5,035 nucleotides of DNA from CAYWJT01 sp964458655 (GTDB taxonomy: Bacteria; Acidobacteriota; Aminicenantia; Aminicenantales; Saccharicenantaceae), in the NCBI GenBank assembly GCA_964458655.1, contig CAYWJT010000095.1:1-5035 (forward strand), written 5' to 3'. This document shows, piece after piece, positions 4,393-5,035 of this stretch. The notes beneath the pieces were generated by a model. That model did no database searches. It saw nothing but the letters and a program-made list of their open reading frames with translations, and was not told the origin of the DNA. A program made the translations under genes and the position numbers. How positions within the stretch are numbered: the stretch's first letter is position 1; every line of letters starts with the position of its first letter.

Positions 4393-5035
4393 TCATAAAA
4401 ATAGGGAATGTCTGCGCTGCAGCAGGAGCAGGCCGCACATGGCCGCGAGATACAGCCCTGACATGAAAGCGAACAACCTGCTCTCGCGCCTGGCCCTGAG
4501 ATAGACGCCGGCGCCGCCCGGCTCGGGCAGCGGCTTCGGGTCCCAAGGCAGGCCGTATCTTTCGGCCAGACCCCTGATATTGAGCAGGTGGATGACAGGC
4601 ACGCCGCGGCCGGCCATGGCCTGAAGCACGCCGGTTTCCCCGGGCTCGGGCCTCGCCACATCCTTCCTGCCGAGCAGTCCTGGCCTGAGCTTGAGGACGC
4701 CGGAACTCCTTCCCAGGTTGGCCCAGTTGCCGCCGACGTTTATGAACAGTCCCAACCTTCCCAGTCCGGCCCGTATCCTGTAGACCCTGAGCCTCTGCCT
4801 GACGTCATCTTCGAGAGACCCGCCCTCGATGAGCGCCAGGCCCCTGTCCCGTATTTTCGCGAGCAGGCTTTGCCTGACGGGTTCGCTCATCCCGCCGCCT
4901 GCGTCCTCGTCGCCTCCGAGCGACACCGCCGAAGTCGCCGCGTTCACCAGGCCGGCCCGGCGCAGGCAGTCCTCCATCTCCAGCCAGCCGAAACCCGGCT
5001 GATTGGCCCCCCATTCAGAGGAGCCCAGGGAAACG
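4393..5035 (-). CDS. pgsW: Poly-gamma-glutamate system protein (PgsW-like), 5' end outside the window
   Basis: The frame stays open to the window edge, giving about 213 visible residues; the true start lies beyond 5035. An ATG at 4977 is internal: the codons before it encode SLGSSEWGANQPGFGWLE, which fits the conserved N-terminal part of this family as I remember it. Further conserved-looking blocks, numbered from Met 4977, are AVSLGGDEDAGGGMSE (17-32), GLFINVGGNWANLG (76-89) and VIHLLNIRGLAERYGLP (128-144). A C-terminal membrane helix (about 168-186) is followed by a short basic tail. The family is named for genomic association with poly-gamma-glutamate synthesis genes (pgsB/capB, pgsC/capC); its biochemical role is not known to me. 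Full members are roughly 350-400 aa, so about half may be missing. The synthetase genes, if present, would be expected to the right of this window. The symbol follows my memory of the family name. Confidence 0.72.
   Translation of the reverse strand, partial: VSLGSSEWGANQPGFGWLEMEDCLRRAGLVNAATSAVSLGGDEDAGGGMSEPVRQSLLAKIRDRGLALIEGGSLEDDVRQRLRVYRIRAGLGRLGLFINVGGNWANLGRSSGVLKLRPGLLGRKDVARPEPGETGVLQAMAGRGVPVIHLLNIRGLAERYGLPWDPKPLPEPGGAGVYLRARRESRLFAFMSGLYLAAMCGLLLLQRRHSLFL

Noticed and set aside
4236..4661. 141-aa minus-strand frame overlapping the poly-gamma-glutamate system gene
   Set aside because: Cys/Pro/Ser-rich out-of-frame product; the overlapping frame has recognisable conserved blocks.

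Overview
The window comes from a high-GC bacterium with short intergenic gaps, Shine-Dalgarno sites of the GGAG/GAGG type and G/C-ending codons. A desuccinylase/aspartoacylase-type hydrolase, a DctM-like permease and a poly-gamma-glutamate system protein together would fit an anaerobic lineage such as Candidatus Aminicenantes (or another Acidobacteriota- or Synergistota-like group). This placement is inference from remembered family distributions; no rRNA or other marker gene is present.

Layout. Bases 1-210 are non-coding: a perfect 23-bp tandem duplication with G-quadruplex potential on the minus strand (10-55), a terminator-like hairpin with a T run (101-139), and a weak extended -10 promoter (164-172). 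A 190-aa, two-helix membrane protein of unknown function follows (211-783, +). Then comes a 243-nt gap rich in nested inverted repeats (784-1026).

The core is a tight plus-strand operon of three genes. The first is a DctM-like (TRAP/IT superfamily) permease (1033-2325). The second is a 49-aa two-helix small membrane protein (2403-2552). The third is an exported or membrane-anchored M14-type zinc hydrolase of the succinylglutamate desuccinylase/aspartoacylase family (2568-3734). A perfect 9-bp hairpin lies between the permease and the small protein. The simplest reading is that the hydrolase cleaves an acylated or amide-linked substrate at or outside the membrane and the permease takes up a product. 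The substrate is not visible from the sequence.

Two genes on the minus strand converge on this operon: an OsmC-family thiol peroxidase-like protein (3786-4220) and, at the right edge, a poly-gamma-glutamate system protein (4393-5035). The latter lacks its 5' end because it runs off the window. A 172-nt gap separates these two genes.

The most interesting item is the permease / 49-aa protein / zinc hydrolase cassette, which may be an unusual transport-and-hydrolysis unit with a miniature second subunit in place of DctQ and no DctP-type binding protein in view. No CRISPR array, tRNA, rRNA or transposase gene was seen.
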